64,000 nt of DNA from Gp6-AA45 sp035652075 (GTDB taxonomy: Bacteria > Acidobacteriota > Vicinamibacteria > Vicinamibacterales > CAVVIG01). Under the pieces are notes generated by a model, which was given only the letters and a program-made list of their open reading frames with translations, did no database searches and was not told where the DNA came from. The DNA lies in the NCBI GenBank assembly GCA_035652075.1, contig DASREL010000015.1:1-64000 (forward strand), read 5' to 3'. Below are positions 32,860 through 40,822 of this stretch, one piece after another. Position 1 is the first letter of the stretch; each line of letters begins with the position of its first letter. The position numbers and the translations under genes are program-made.

Positions 32860-33319
32860 TCGGGTACTCGCCGATCCGTTTCCACTGCGTCGATCCGTAT
32901 TTCGCAAACAGCTCCACCTTCGCATCGACGAAGTGGGTGTTCGCCAACATCTCCTGGCGCGACTGATCGCTGCCCGTATAGCCAAGCGGCGAGCGGATCG
33001 TCAGCGCGTCGGTTTCGGCACCGGCTGGAAGCCCCGTCGATCCCGCCGCCGTCACGAATCCACTGCCCCACTCGTCCTTCTCGGTGACGCGACGAAACAG
33101 CGCGTTCACCTGCAACGACGCGAGTGTCTGGTCCGAGACGTTCTTGATCTTGAACGTGATGGTGGGGACGAGCTTGTTCTGGCCGCCGTTGACGATGCCG
33201 GCGTCGTACCAGCCGGACTTGACGACGGTGACGTGCAGACCCTGGCTGACATCGACGGTCGGCCCGCAGGAGGCGGCCGCAACCGCAGCCGCCAGAGCCA
33301 ACGCCATACGAACGCGCAT
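32810..33319 (-). CDS. Lipoprotein with an immunoglobulin-like fold, unknown function
   Basis: A 169-residue lipoprotein: signal MALALAAAVAAASC with the lipidated Cys at 18. The body contains PTITFKIKNVSDQTLASLQVNALFRRV, the pattern of FxLYD/DUF-type beta-sandwiches that describe accessory interaction domains. It is the last gene of the operon ECF sigma-anti-sigma-secreted protein-lipoprotein and starts 12 bases after the previous stop. A role in the envelope response governed by that sigma factor is inferred from layout only. Confidence 0.75.
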   Translation of the reverse strand: MRVRMALALAAAVAAASCGPTVDVSQGLHVTVVKSGWYDAGIVNGGQNKLVPTITFKIKNVSDQTLASLQVNALFRRVTEKDEWGSGFVTAAGSTGLPAGAETDALTIRSPLGYTGSDQSRQEMLANTHFVDAKVELFAKYGSTQWKRIGEYPITRQLIEKAPTTAPTK

Positions 33320-33331
33320 GATGCGCGTATT

Positions 33332-34153
33332 TTAGAACACTCGGACTTCGATGCGCTGCAGCGCTTCGTCGCGCGTGATTTGCCGCGCCAGGTACGCGGC
33401 GAGGTCGGCGCCGCGCAGGCGGATGACGCGCGTGCGCGAATCGCTGTCGGCCGGCGCGAGGCGCGGACGATCGTCGTTGCCACGCACCGCGATCGTCAGC
33501 CATTCCGAGACGCCGATGTTGAGGCCGCTGCTGTGATCGAGCATCGCATCTTTGAGCGCCTGGATGACCTCGCTGCGGTACGCCTCGTTCGGGTCGTTCA
33601 GGATCGGGTCGTCCGCCGACGGCGGTTGTGGCGTATCGACGCTCGCCGCCGAGACCGTGCCGCTGGCGCTTCGCGCGCCGGCGACGGCCGGGTTCGCGAC
33701 ACGCGCGAGCGTCGCGGGACCGACCTGGATTTCGAGCCGCTTCAACGCCATCTCGCTCGCCGGATCGCCTTTGACGCGATCCTGCAGCGTCTTCAACGCC
33801 GTGTCGACGCCCAGATCGTTCTGATCCAGCGTCCGTAAGCTCCACACGAGCGCCGAGGTTTCGAACGAGGGCGCCGTCACGTCGAAGAACACGCCGTAGC
33901 CGTCGAGCCGGAAGCCGCGGGCGTGCGCGTTGTCGGTGACGAGCAGATCGGCCGGCGTCTGCGTCAGCTGTTGAAAGCGATCGCGGATGATCGTGACGCC
34001 ATGTTCGACGGCGCCTTCGAGAAGCCGCTCCATCTGGCCGATTTGATAGCGCGACTGCCGCGCGTCGGCTTCGCTGCGCGCCGTGACCGGCGTTTGCGCC
34101 CACGCGGGCGCGGCGACCGAGGTCATGAGGATGACGAGTGCTAGGGGTTTCAT
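33332..34153 (-). CDS. Secreted protein of unknown function in the ECF sigma operon
   Basis: A 273-residue exported protein: signal peptide PLALVILMTSVAAPAWAQ (cleavage near 20), then mostly alpha/beta sequence with no motif I recognise. A Ser/Ala/Pro linker near 165-180 splits it into two parts. An AGGA lies 6 bases before the ATG. It begins 6 bases after the anti-sigma stop codon, so it is almost certainly part of that operon and a candidate target or modulator of the envelope response. Confidence 0.7.
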   Translation of the reverse strand: MKPLALVILMTSVAAPAWAQTPVTARSEADARQSRYQIGQMERLLEGAVEHGVTIIRDRFQQLTQTPADLLVTDNAHARGFRLDGYGVFFDVTAPSFETSALVWSLRTLDQNDLGVDTALKTLQDRVKGDPASEMALKRLEIQVGPATLARVANPAVAGARSASGTVSAASVDTPQPPSADDPILNDPNEAYRSEVIQALKDAMLDHSSGLNIGVSEWLTIAVRGNDDRPRLAPADSDSRTRVIRLRGADLAAYLARQITRDEALQRIEVRVF

Positions 34154-34159
34154 GTTGTC

Positions 34160-34957
34160 CTATTGTTTCTGCGACACGCGCATCAGGTAATTCACCATCT
34201 CGCGCTGCTTCAGGATCTCGACGCCGGTTTGATTCTGGACATAGCCGATGTTGCGATCGATTTTCGACAAGTCCGCCTGACGCTGCGCCGTGACGTCGCG
34301 CATCACCTGCGCGACGCGCAGCGCGAGCTCGCGCTGCTGACGCTTCTCGCTCTCGTCCACGATCGCGCGCACGCGACGCAGCACGTCGGCATCGCCGGCC
34401 GTCGCCGCGCGCACCGGTTGCGGCGACGCGACTGACGCGGCCTGCACCGTGCGGAACTCGTCGCGCAGCCGCTGCTCGAGCGCGGTCAGTTCGGTTTTGG
34501 ACACCGCGTCGTCGGCAGATCTGGAGGCCTGCGCCGCATCAATTGGTGCCGCTTTCAACCATCCCGTGCGAAGCGTCCAGCCGTTTGCGTCGTGCCGCAC
34601 GTCGAGATTCGCGATGCCCGCCGACACGCCGAGGAACAACAACGCCGCCGCGACTTGCGCCCACACTGGCACCTGTCGCCACCATTGCGGATCGCGGATT
34701 GCGGATTGCGGATTGATTGGCGATTGTGGATTGATTGGCGATTGTGGACTGGGCTGTCTCAATTGTGGCAGCGGCGGTTGCCACTGCGCGAGCCGTTGGC
34801 GGACGCCGCCGAGCGCTGCGAGATCGCGCCGGCAGCGTTCGCACGTCGGCAGGTGCGCGTCGAACGACGCGCGGTCGGCCGGCTCGATGTCGTCATAGAG
34901 ATAGGCGATCAGCGTCTGGTCGCGATCGCCGCCATAGGTGCAAGTCATGTCAGTCAT
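34160..34957 (-). CDS. Zinc-finger transmembrane anti-sigma factor
   Basis: A 265-residue anti-sigma factor. The N-terminal domain has the zinc-binding HLPTCERC (H-x3-C-x2-C, about 40-47) of ZAS proteins that clamp ECF sigma factors in the cytoplasm. A transmembrane helix (about 100-120, VAAALLFLGVSAGIAN) follows. The periplasmic part is a coiled coil (about 155-260) that could sense or bind other proteins. Residues 71-91, between the ZAS domain and the membrane, come from a heptamer repeat and read PQSPINPQSPINPQ. The ATG overlaps the sigma-factor stop (ATGA). Confidence 0.88.
   Translation of the reverse strand: MTDMTCTYGGDRDQTLIAYLYDDIEPADRASFDAHLPTCERCRRDLAALGGVRQRLAQWQPPLPQLRQPSPQSPINPQSPINPQSAIRDPQWWRQVPVWAQVAAALLFLGVSAGIANLDVRHDANGWTLRTGWLKAAPIDAAQASRSADDAVSKTELTALEQRLRDEFRTVQAASVASPQPVRAATAGDADVLRRVRAIVDESEKRQQRELALRVAQVMRDVTAQRQADLSKIDRNIGYVQNQTGVEILKQREMVNYLMRVSQKQ
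34684..34747. repeat. GCGGATT/GATTGGC heptamer array inside the anti-sigma gene
   Basis: Four GCGGATT-type heptamers are followed by two copies of an 18-base unit (GATTGGCGATTGTG plus GATT). On the coding strand they encode a Pro-Gln-Ser-Ile-Asn linker just before the membrane helix. The same GCGGATT unit recurs at the start of the comF-like gene (54567-54594). Confidence 0.85.
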
Positions 34958-35517
34958 ACGGCAGATTTGTTCAACTCGCGGCGCAAGACCGTGAGTCCCT
35001 GATACAAACGCGTTTTCACTGTACTCAACGGGCACCCTACGAGATCGGCGATCTCCTGGAATGTCAGCCCGTGATACTCCTTCAGCACGATCGCCGTCCG
35101 CTGCTCTTCGGGCAGCAGGGTCATCGCCCGCTCGACCGCCTTCGCGAGATCTTTCCGGGCGACCAGCTCCTCGATCGACTCTGACGGCTCGGCGGCGGCC
35201 GCCATCTCAATCAGGTCGACGTCTTCCGGCGCCTGGACGACCGGCGCCCGCCGCTCGCGGCGGATCCAGTCGCGACACAAATTGAGGGCGATGCGATACA
35301 GCCAGGACGAGAACTTGGCCTGACCCCGGAACCCGGGCAGGGCGCGGAACGCGCGCAGGAAGGTTTCCTGACACACGTCTCTCGCATCCTCTTCGCGACC
35401 GATGGTGCGGTACGCGAGGGCGTAGATCGGGCGCTCCCAGCGGAGCACCAGCTCGTTGAAGCTGTCGGCATCGCCGCCAATCGATCGGGCGACGAGCTCT
35501 TCGTCCGTCCACGTCAT
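34954..35517 (-). CDS. ECF-type RNA polymerase sigma factor
   Basis: A 187-residue sigma-E-like factor with region 2 (DARDVCQETFLRAFRAL and the -10-binding RGQAKFSSWLYRIALNLCRDWIRR) and region 4 (LPEEQRTAIVLKEYHGLTFQEIADLVGCPLSTVKTRLYQG). It is followed, with a 4-base overlap, by its zinc-finger anti-sigma factor and two envelope proteins. This is the usual layout for sensing envelope damage. It is divergent from a sensor kinase gene. Confidence 0.95.
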   Translation of the reverse strand: MTWTDEELVARSIGGDADSFNELVLRWERPIYALAYRTIGREEDARDVCQETFLRAFRALPGFRGQAKFSSWLYRIALNLCRDWIRRERRAPVVQAPEDVDLIEMAAAAEPSESIEELVARKDLAKAVERAMTLLPEEQRTAIVLKEYHGLTFQEIADLVGCPLSTVKTRLYQGLTVLRRELNKSAV

Positions 35518-35581
35518 GCGGAGCGTGTCGGTTCCTGGGGTTAAGACGGCCAGCGGTGGCGGAGAGTCGGGTCTCTGTAAT

Positions 35582-35587
35582 TATAAT
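35582..35587 (+). promoter_or_regulatory. TATAAT -10 element of the GAF/PAS kinase gene
   Basis: A perfect TATAAT stands 7 bases before a possible TTG start codon (35594). No good -35 is visible at 16-18 bases. If transcription starts where expected, the mRNA would begin at or within a base or two of the TTG, which would make it leaderless. Confidence 0.5.
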
Positions 35588-35593
35588 TGCCCG

Positions 35594-37612
35594 TTGCCCT
35601 TACCGACAGCTGCGCGGCCACTTGTGTCGTTGCTCGCCCACGCGGCGACGCCGACCCACCTCTGGCCGCGTCTGCACCACGATGCAATCGAGGCGACCGG
35701 CGGCAGCTGTGCCGTTCTGTTCCAACATAACCCGCGAAACGGCATGCTCCAGGCGACGTCGGGCTACGGCCTCGACGCGCTGCAAACCGACCCCTGGCAG
35801 CCGGAATCGGACGAAGCGGCGCTGGTCGCCAAGACGTTCGAACGTCACGCCGCCACGTACGTCACGGATCTCACGCGGCAGATGCCCGATTTGGCGCTTC
35901 GCATCGCCGCGAGCGCGGCGCTGCTGGTCCCGCTGATCGCGCGCGGCGAACGGATCGGCCTGTTGGCCATCGGTTTCGCGCAGCCGCCGGCGACGCCGCC
36001 CGCCGAATCGTCCGACATCGCCGACACGTTCGTGACCGCGCTCGAGCTGCTCCGGCTGCGGCAAAGCGACGAGTTACAGCGTGACGTGCGCGCGCTGCTC
36101 GACGAGTTCAGCACGAGCCTCTCGGCCACACTCAATCTCGCGGCGGGTCTCGACATCTTCTGCTTCGGCGCCAACCGGCTGTTTGCCGCGGACCGCACGT
36201 CCGTGTGGATCCACGATCGACGCGCCCGGCACCTGGTGCTGCAGGCCTCGTCGGACGGCGACCATCAACAGCGCGGCGTCACCGTCCAGACCGACGATAT
36301 GACGGCGCCCGCCGCGGCGGCGATGCGTCGCGCCCGTGCCGAGATCGTCGCAGCCGGCGACGAGTCGGCGACGGCCATGGTCACCGTGCCGTTGCGCGGC
36401 ACGCGGCGCGCGCTCGGCACCATCGTCTTCGAAGGGGCGCGCGTCGAACCGGGCGGCGAACTCGGCATCCTCGATCGCGCGGACGAACTGGGACGTCAGC
36501 TCTCGAGTGCGATCGAGAACATGCAGCTGCTCGACGACGTGATCCGGGGACGCCGGCAGTTGGAGGACACGTTCGACTCGCTCGCGCACCTGATCGTCGT
36601 CTCGGACACGCGCGGCCACATCACGATGGCGAACCAGGCGTTCGCGTCGCGCGTCGGTCAGCCGCGCGAGCAGCTGATGGATCGGCCGATGACCGAGTTC
36701 ATCGGACCTGAATTGGCGACGTGGCTCGAGCGGAACCCGGCGCCCGCGATGATCGAAATCCAGGATCCAATCCTGAAAGGCTCGTTCATCGTCACGGTGA
36801 CGGACCTGATGAACCACGATCAGGAGCGGACCGGCCGCGTGATCGTGGCGCGCGACCTGACGCCGGAAACCAAACTCGAAGCCGAGCGCGAGGAGCTGCG
36901 GAAGCGCTTGACGCAGAGCGAAAAGTTGGCCGCCCTCGGCCAATTTGTTGCCGGGATCGCGCACGAGTTGAACAACCCGCTGCAGGGCGTTCTCGGCCAC
37001 CTGGAGTTGTTGCGGACCACCGGCGCCTTCCCGAAGCAGCTGCGCCGCGAAGTGCAGACAATTTATCGTGAAGCCGACCGCGCGGCGAAAATCGTGCGCA
37101 ACCTGCTCGTCTTCGCCGGATCCCGCCGATTAACGCGCCGAGCGGTCAGCTTGCCGGGCGTGTTGCAAAAAGTCCTCACACTTCGTGCGCAGGCGCAGCG
37201 TGCCGCAAACATCGAAGTCGTGCGACACTATGACGAACCGCTCCCCCGCGTTCAAAGCGATCCGCTGCTGCTGCACCAGGTGTTTCTGAACATGGTGATG
37301 AATGCGGAGCACGCCATCCAGTCGACCGGACAAGGCGGCCGCATCGAAATCGCGGCGCGGGTGGGATCGTCGGGCGATCGCATCATCGCTACGGTGCGGG
37401 ACACAGGAACGGGCATTCCCGAAGAGACGCTGTCGCGAATCTTCGAGCCGTTCTACACGACGAAAGAAGTGGGAAAAGGGACGGGTCTCGGCTTGGCCAT
37501 CGCATACGGCATCGTGCAGGAACACGGCGGGCACATCAGCGCGTCGAATCACCCCCAGGGGGGAGCGGTGTTCACGGTCGAATTGCCGATCGCGACGCCA
37601 TCAGGACGCTGA
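35594..37612 (+). CDS. Soluble GAF/PAS sensor histidine kinase
   Basis: About 672 residues with no membrane helix. Two GAF domains (about 5-150, with CAVLFQHNPRNGMLQATSGYGLDAL; and about 165-335), a PAS domain (about 345-460, LIVVSDTRGHITMANQAFASRVG), a coiled linker, and phospho-acceptor His in GIAHELNNPLQGVLGH. The HATPase follows with DTGTGIPEE and GTGLGLAIAYGIV. The start is uncertain: the only upstream ATG lies in the divergent sigma gene, so TTG 35594 or GTG 35624 is more likely. Three bases after its stop begins an HTH-receiver protein, its probable partner. Confidence 0.88.
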   Translation: MPLPTAARPLVSLLAHAATPTHLWPRLHHDAIEATGGSCAVLFQHNPRNGMLQATSGYGLDALQTDPWQPESDEAALVAKTFERHAATYVTDLTRQMPDLALRIAASAALLVPLIARGERIGLLAIGFAQPPATPPAESSDIADTFVTALELLRLRQSDELQRDVRALLDEFSTSLSATLNLAAGLDIFCFGANRLFAADRTSVWIHDRRARHLVLQASSDGDHQQRGVTVQTDDMTAPAAAAMRRARAEIVAAGDESATAMVTVPLRGTRRALGTIVFEGARVEPGGELGILDRADELGRQLSSAIENMQLLDDVIRGRRQLEDTFDSLAHLIVVSDTRGHITMANQAFASRVGQPREQLMDRPMTEFIGPELATWLERNPAPAMIEIQDPILKGSFIVTVTDLMNHDQERTGRVIVARDLTPETKLEAEREELRKRLTQSEKLAALGQFVAGIAHELNNPLQGVLGHLELLRTTGAFPKQLRREVQTIYREADRAAKIVRNLLVFAGSRRLTRRAVSLPGVLQKVLTLRAQAQRAANIEVVRHYDEPLPRVQSDPLLLHQVFLNMVMNAEHAIQSTGQGGRIEIAARVGSSGDRIIATVRDTGTGIPEETLSRIFEPFYTTKEVGKGTGLGLAIAYGIVQEHGGHISASNHPQGGAVFTVELPIATPSGR

Positions 37613-37615
37613 CCG

Positions 37616-38218
37616 ATGATTGACGAAACGTTTCTCACCACCGAAGAAGTCCTCGAGTACCTCCAGGTCAACTTGAGGACGGTGTATCGGCTGATCAAGG
37701 CCGGCAAGATTCCAGCCGTGCGCGTGGGCCGTCAGTGGCGGTTCCGCAAACGTGACATCGACGCGTGGCTCGACAGCCAGCGCGGACCGCGCGGCGCCGC
37801 TGCGCGACCGGCCGTCGCCGCCACCGCCGCGACTCCGCGTCCGGCGTCGGCCGCGACTCGCCCGCGCGTCCTCGTCGTCGACGACGAAGCCAGCATTCGC
37901 GATCTGCTGTCGAAGACCCTCGCGCTCGCCGAATACGAAGTCGACGTCGCGCCAGACGGACGCTCCGCGCTCGAGCGGATGCGTCTCTATCCCTACGACC
38001 TGTTGATTGCCGACTTGAAAATGCCGGGGATGGACGGGCTGACGGTGATTCGCGAGGCGAAGCGCTACAAAGCCGACCTGCCGGTGATCATCATCACCGG
38101 CTTCTCCACCGAATCGAGCGCGATCGAAGCGGTCAACCTTGGCGTCGCCGGCTATCTCACGAAACCATTCCGCGTGCCGCAGGTGCTCGCCGCAGCGGCG
38201 AAAGCGCTCGGCGAATAA
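37616..38218 (+). CDS. Excisionase-type HTH fused to a response-regulator receiver domain
   Basis: A 200-residue protein with an unusual order. N-terminal helix-turn-helix of the excisionase/MerR-like (HTH_17) class (5-55; LTTEEVLEYLQVNLRTVYRLIKAGKIPA and WRFRKRDIDAWL), an Ala/Pro/Arg linker (56-83), then a receiver domain (84-200) with Asp in LLIADLKMPGMDG (about 136), Thr in IIITGFS and Lys in LTKPFR. Response regulators normally carry the receiver first. It is cotranscribed with the GAF/PAS kinase 3 bases upstream. The HTH should bind DNA, with phosphorylation altering it; this is inference. Confidence 0.88.
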   Translation: MIDETFLTTEEVLEYLQVNLRTVYRLIKAGKIPAVRVGRQWRFRKRDIDAWLDSQRGPRGAAARPAVAATAATPRPASAATRPRVLVVDDEASIRDLLSKTLALAEYEVDVAPDGRSALERMRLYPYDLLIADLKMPGMDGLTVIREAKRYKADLPVIIITGFSTESSAIEAVNLGVAGYLTKPFRVPQVLAAAAKALGE

Positions 38219-38235
38219 CGTCGCGCGGGCCGGCT

Positions 38236-38661
38236 TCAGTAATGCGTCACCGTCGCTGTGTAGGCGACGGATGCTGTCTGACTTCCCGCGTCCGCGACGA
38301 TCAAGCAGTAATTTCCCGCCGGTACGGTGCCCGCGAGCGGCGGCGTCGGCGACGGACCGGCAATCGTCGTCCCGTTGGTGACCGGTGAGCACGCACCGGT
38401 CGAGTCGAACGCGCCGACGCTCACGCTCATTTGCGTCGCCGGCGTCACCGACACGAGCGTCACCGTCAACGTGCCGCCGCCGAAGACGACCGTGAACGGT
38501 TTCGTGTCGCTGCCCTTCACGGAAACTGTCCCCGCAAAATTTTCGACCGTCGGATTGACCGGCGTCGTCGGGATCGAAGACGGGTTCTGCGTCGGGTCGT
38601 CGGTCTGACATCCGACGCCGAGCAGCGCCACGCACACCAAAGCCGGAAGAGCTCGTTTCAT
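38236..38661 (-). CDS. Small lipoprotein, unknown function
   Basis: A 141-residue lipoprotein: signal ALPALVCVALLGVGC with Cys at 18, a Pro/Thr-rich spacer, then a compact beta domain (about 40-141) ending in an aromatic residue and rich in Thr/Val/Ser. It resembles the pre-peptidase or ASPIC-like C-terminal domains of secreted proteins in its strand pattern (FAGTVSVKGSDTKPFTV, GTVPAGNYCLIVADAG), but I cannot assign it. A GGGG motif precedes the ATG at 38661. It is convergent with the HTH-receiver gene. Confidence 0.75.
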   Translation of the reverse strand: MKRALPALVCVALLGVGCQTDDPTQNPSSIPTTPVNPTVENFAGTVSVKGSDTKPFTVVFGGGTLTVTLVSVTPATQMSVSVGAFDSTGACSPVTNGTTIAGPSPTPPLAGTVPAGNYCLIVADAGSQTASVAYTATVTHY

Positions 38662-38686
38662 CGACCCCATCGTACAATCTTTTTGG

Positions 38687-40690
38687 ATGATCCAGCTTTC
38701 CAACCTGACGAAAACGTTCGGCGACCGCGTGTTGCTGGACGACGTCACCTGGCAGATTACGGATCGGGAACGGGTCGGTTTGTGCGGGCCGAATGGCGCC
38801 GGTAAAACGACGCTGCTCAAGATGATGGCCGGGCTCGAGGAACCTGACGCGGGCGGCGTCTTGAAGCCGGCGGCGCTCACCGTCGGCTATCTCCCGCAGG
38901 ACGGATTGTCACACGCCGGTCGAACACTTTTCGACGAAGTGTCATCCGCGTTCGCGGACCTGCTCGCGATGAAGGCCGAGATGCACGGGCTCGAGGAACG
39001 GCTCGGCGATCCGGCGATTCCCGAAGCCGAGCACGACGACATGCTGCACCGGTACAGCGATCTGCAGGATCAATTCCGGATGCACGACGGCTACACCATC
39101 GAGCTGAAAGCGGCGACGGTGCTGCAGGGGCTCGGCTTCAAAACCACCGACTTCGATCGCGCGACGGAGACGTTTTCCGGCGGCTGGCAGATGCGCATCG
39201 CGCTCGCGAAGCTGCTGCTCGGCGAGCCAGGTCTGCTTCTGCTCGACGAGCCGACGAACCATCTCGATCTCGAAGCGCGGAACTGGCTCGAGGAATATCT
39301 CAACGGCTACCCGCATGCCGTCATCCTCGTCTCGCACGATCGCTATTTTCTCGACGCGGTCGTGACGCGCATCGCCGACCTGACCCTGCGGAAGCTGACC
39401 GACTACCACACCAACTACAGCGGGTACCTCCTCGAACATCACGAGCGCATCGAGGCGATGCGGAAAGCGAAGCGCGAGCAGGACGAAGAAGTCGCGCGCG
39501 TCAAGATGCTCATCGATCGCTTTCGCTACCAGGCGACGAAAGCGTCACAGGTCCAGAGCCGGATCAAGATGCTCGAAAAAGTGGTGCCGATCGAGGTGCC
39601 GCCGGAGCGCAAGAAGATCCACTTCGACTTCCCCGCGTGCGCGAAGAGCGGACGCACCGTCATCGAGCTGGTTCACGTTCGCAAGGCGTACGGCGATCTC
39701 GTCGTCTTCAAGGACGCGAACCTCCACATCGAGCGGGGCGATCGCATCGCGCTCGTCGGACCGAACGGCGTCGGCAAGTCCACGCTGATGCGCATGCTGT
39801 CGGGCGAGGAATCGCCGGACGCCGGCCAGCGCACCCTCGGTCACAACGTCGTCATGCAGTACTTCGCGCAGGACGAAGCGACGCGGATGGAGGGCGACCC
39901 GACGGTGTACGAAACGCTCGCGTCCGGATCACCGCTGCAGATGGTCCCGATCATTCGCAACATCCTCGGCGGATTTCTCTTCAGCGGCGACGACGTCTAC
40001 AAGCACGTGCGCGTGTTGTCGGGCGGAGAGCGCACGCGGCTCGCGGTCGCCCGCATGCTGCTGCGACCGTCGAACACGCTGCTGCTCGACGAACCGACGA
40101 ATCACCTGGATCTGGATTCGAAGGAAGTACTCCTCGACGCGCTCGTCGACTTCGGCGGCACCCTGATCTTCGTGTCGCAGGATCGCTATTTCGTCGAGCG
40201 GCTTGCGACGAAGATCATCGAGGTCGGCGACGGCAACGCGATCGTGTATCCGGGAACGTACAAAGAGTTTTTGTGGCACAAAGAACAGATTGGGCGGGAG
40301 GGGCAGGAAAGGCGGGAGGGGCGGGAACGGCAGGACGATAAAACCAAAACATCGGTGTCTTCCCGTCCTGCCGCTCCAACCTCTCCTGCCCGTCCTGCCC
40401 AGCGCGCGCCTCAGCCCACGCGCGACGAAAAAAAACGCGCTGATTCTGAGGCGAGAAAAAAACAACGCGCGCAACAACAGCGGCAGTCCGAGATCGACAA
40501 GCTCGAATCGAAGATCGCGACGTGCGAGGAGGCGATTCGCGAGCTCGAACTGCAGATGTCGGCACCCGGCTTCTACGACAAACGTGACGCGGCGCAGCCG
40601 ATCATCGACCGGCACCAGGCGTTGATGTGGGAGGTGGGCGACTTGATGCATCGGTGGGAGGAGCTCCAGCGGTCCCTGACAACTTCGTAA
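38687..40690 (+). CDS. ABC-F family ATPase (Uup/EttA-like) with a repeat-encoded linker
   Basis: A 667-residue soluble protein with two ABC domains: Walker A GPNGAGKTT (about 37) and GPNGVGKST (about 355), signatures FSGGW and LSGGERTR, Walker B LLLDEPTNHLDL twice, and the interdomain linker with KASQVQSRIKMLEK. ABC-F proteins act on ribosomes. Residues about 535-572 come from a GGCRGGANN array: GREGQERREGRERQ, then a Pro/Ala/Ser/Thr stretch. A basic coiled coil (about 585-660) like the Uup C-terminal DNA- or RNA-binding arm ends the protein. Confidence 0.92.
   Translation: MIQLSNLTKTFGDRVLLDDVTWQITDRERVGLCGPNGAGKTTLLKMMAGLEEPDAGGVLKPAALTVGYLPQDGLSHAGRTLFDEVSSAFADLLAMKAEMHGLEERLGDPAIPEAEHDDMLHRYSDLQDQFRMHDGYTIELKAATVLQGLGFKTTDFDRATETFSGGWQMRIALAKLLLGEPGLLLLDEPTNHLDLEARNWLEEYLNGYPHAVILVSHDRYFLDAVVTRIADLTLRKLTDYHTNYSGYLLEHHERIEAMRKAKREQDEEVARVKMLIDRFRYQATKASQVQSRIKMLEKVVPIEVPPERKKIHFDFPACAKSGRTVIELVHVRKAYGDLVVFKDANLHIERGDRIALVGPNGVGKSTLMRMLSGEESPDAGQRTLGHNVVMQYFAQDEATRMEGDPTVYETLASGSPLQMVPIIRNILGGFLFSGDDVYKHVRVLSGGERTRLAVARMLLRPSNTLLLDEPTNHLDLDSKEVLLDALVDFGGTLIFVSQDRYFVERLATKIIEVGDGNAIVYPGTYKEFLWHKEQIGREGQERREGRERQDDKTKTSVSSRPAAPTSPARPAQRAPQPTRDEKKRADSEARKKQRAQQQRQSEIDKLESKIATCEEAIRELELQMSAPGFYDKRDAAQPIIDRHQALMWEVGDLMHRWEELQRSLTTS
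40291..40401. repeat. Inverted GGCRGGANN 9-mer array inside the ABC-F gene
   Basis: Five 9-bp units (GGCGGGAGG, GGCAGGAAA, GGCGGGAGG, GGCGGGAAC, GGCAGGACG; 40293-40337) are followed by five inverted units (40358-40401). All units are whole codon triplets, so the frame is kept. This is the same family as at 21757-21878. Confidence 0.92.
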
Positions 40691-40704
40691 TCCAATTACA
40701 AATC

Positions 40705-40780
40705 TGTTATAATCCCCTCCTGACCGATCTCCGTAAATAACTGATTTCAGGTAGTTTTTCTTCCAACTGACGATTTACGG
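40705..40780 (+). promoter_or_regulatory. Extended -10 promoter and possible structured leader of the NtrB-like gene
   Basis: TGTTATAAT (40705-40713) is a perfect extended -10 element without an obvious -35. The predicted leader of about 100 bases contains CCGTAAAT (40731-40738) and its exact complement ATTTACGG (40773-40780) around a 34-base loop with a small CTGATTTCAG hairpin. Confidence 0.45.
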
Positions 40781-40822
40781 CTCAGGCACAGGCTTTGCCC
40801 CTCGTTCGGATGAGTCCAGTGC

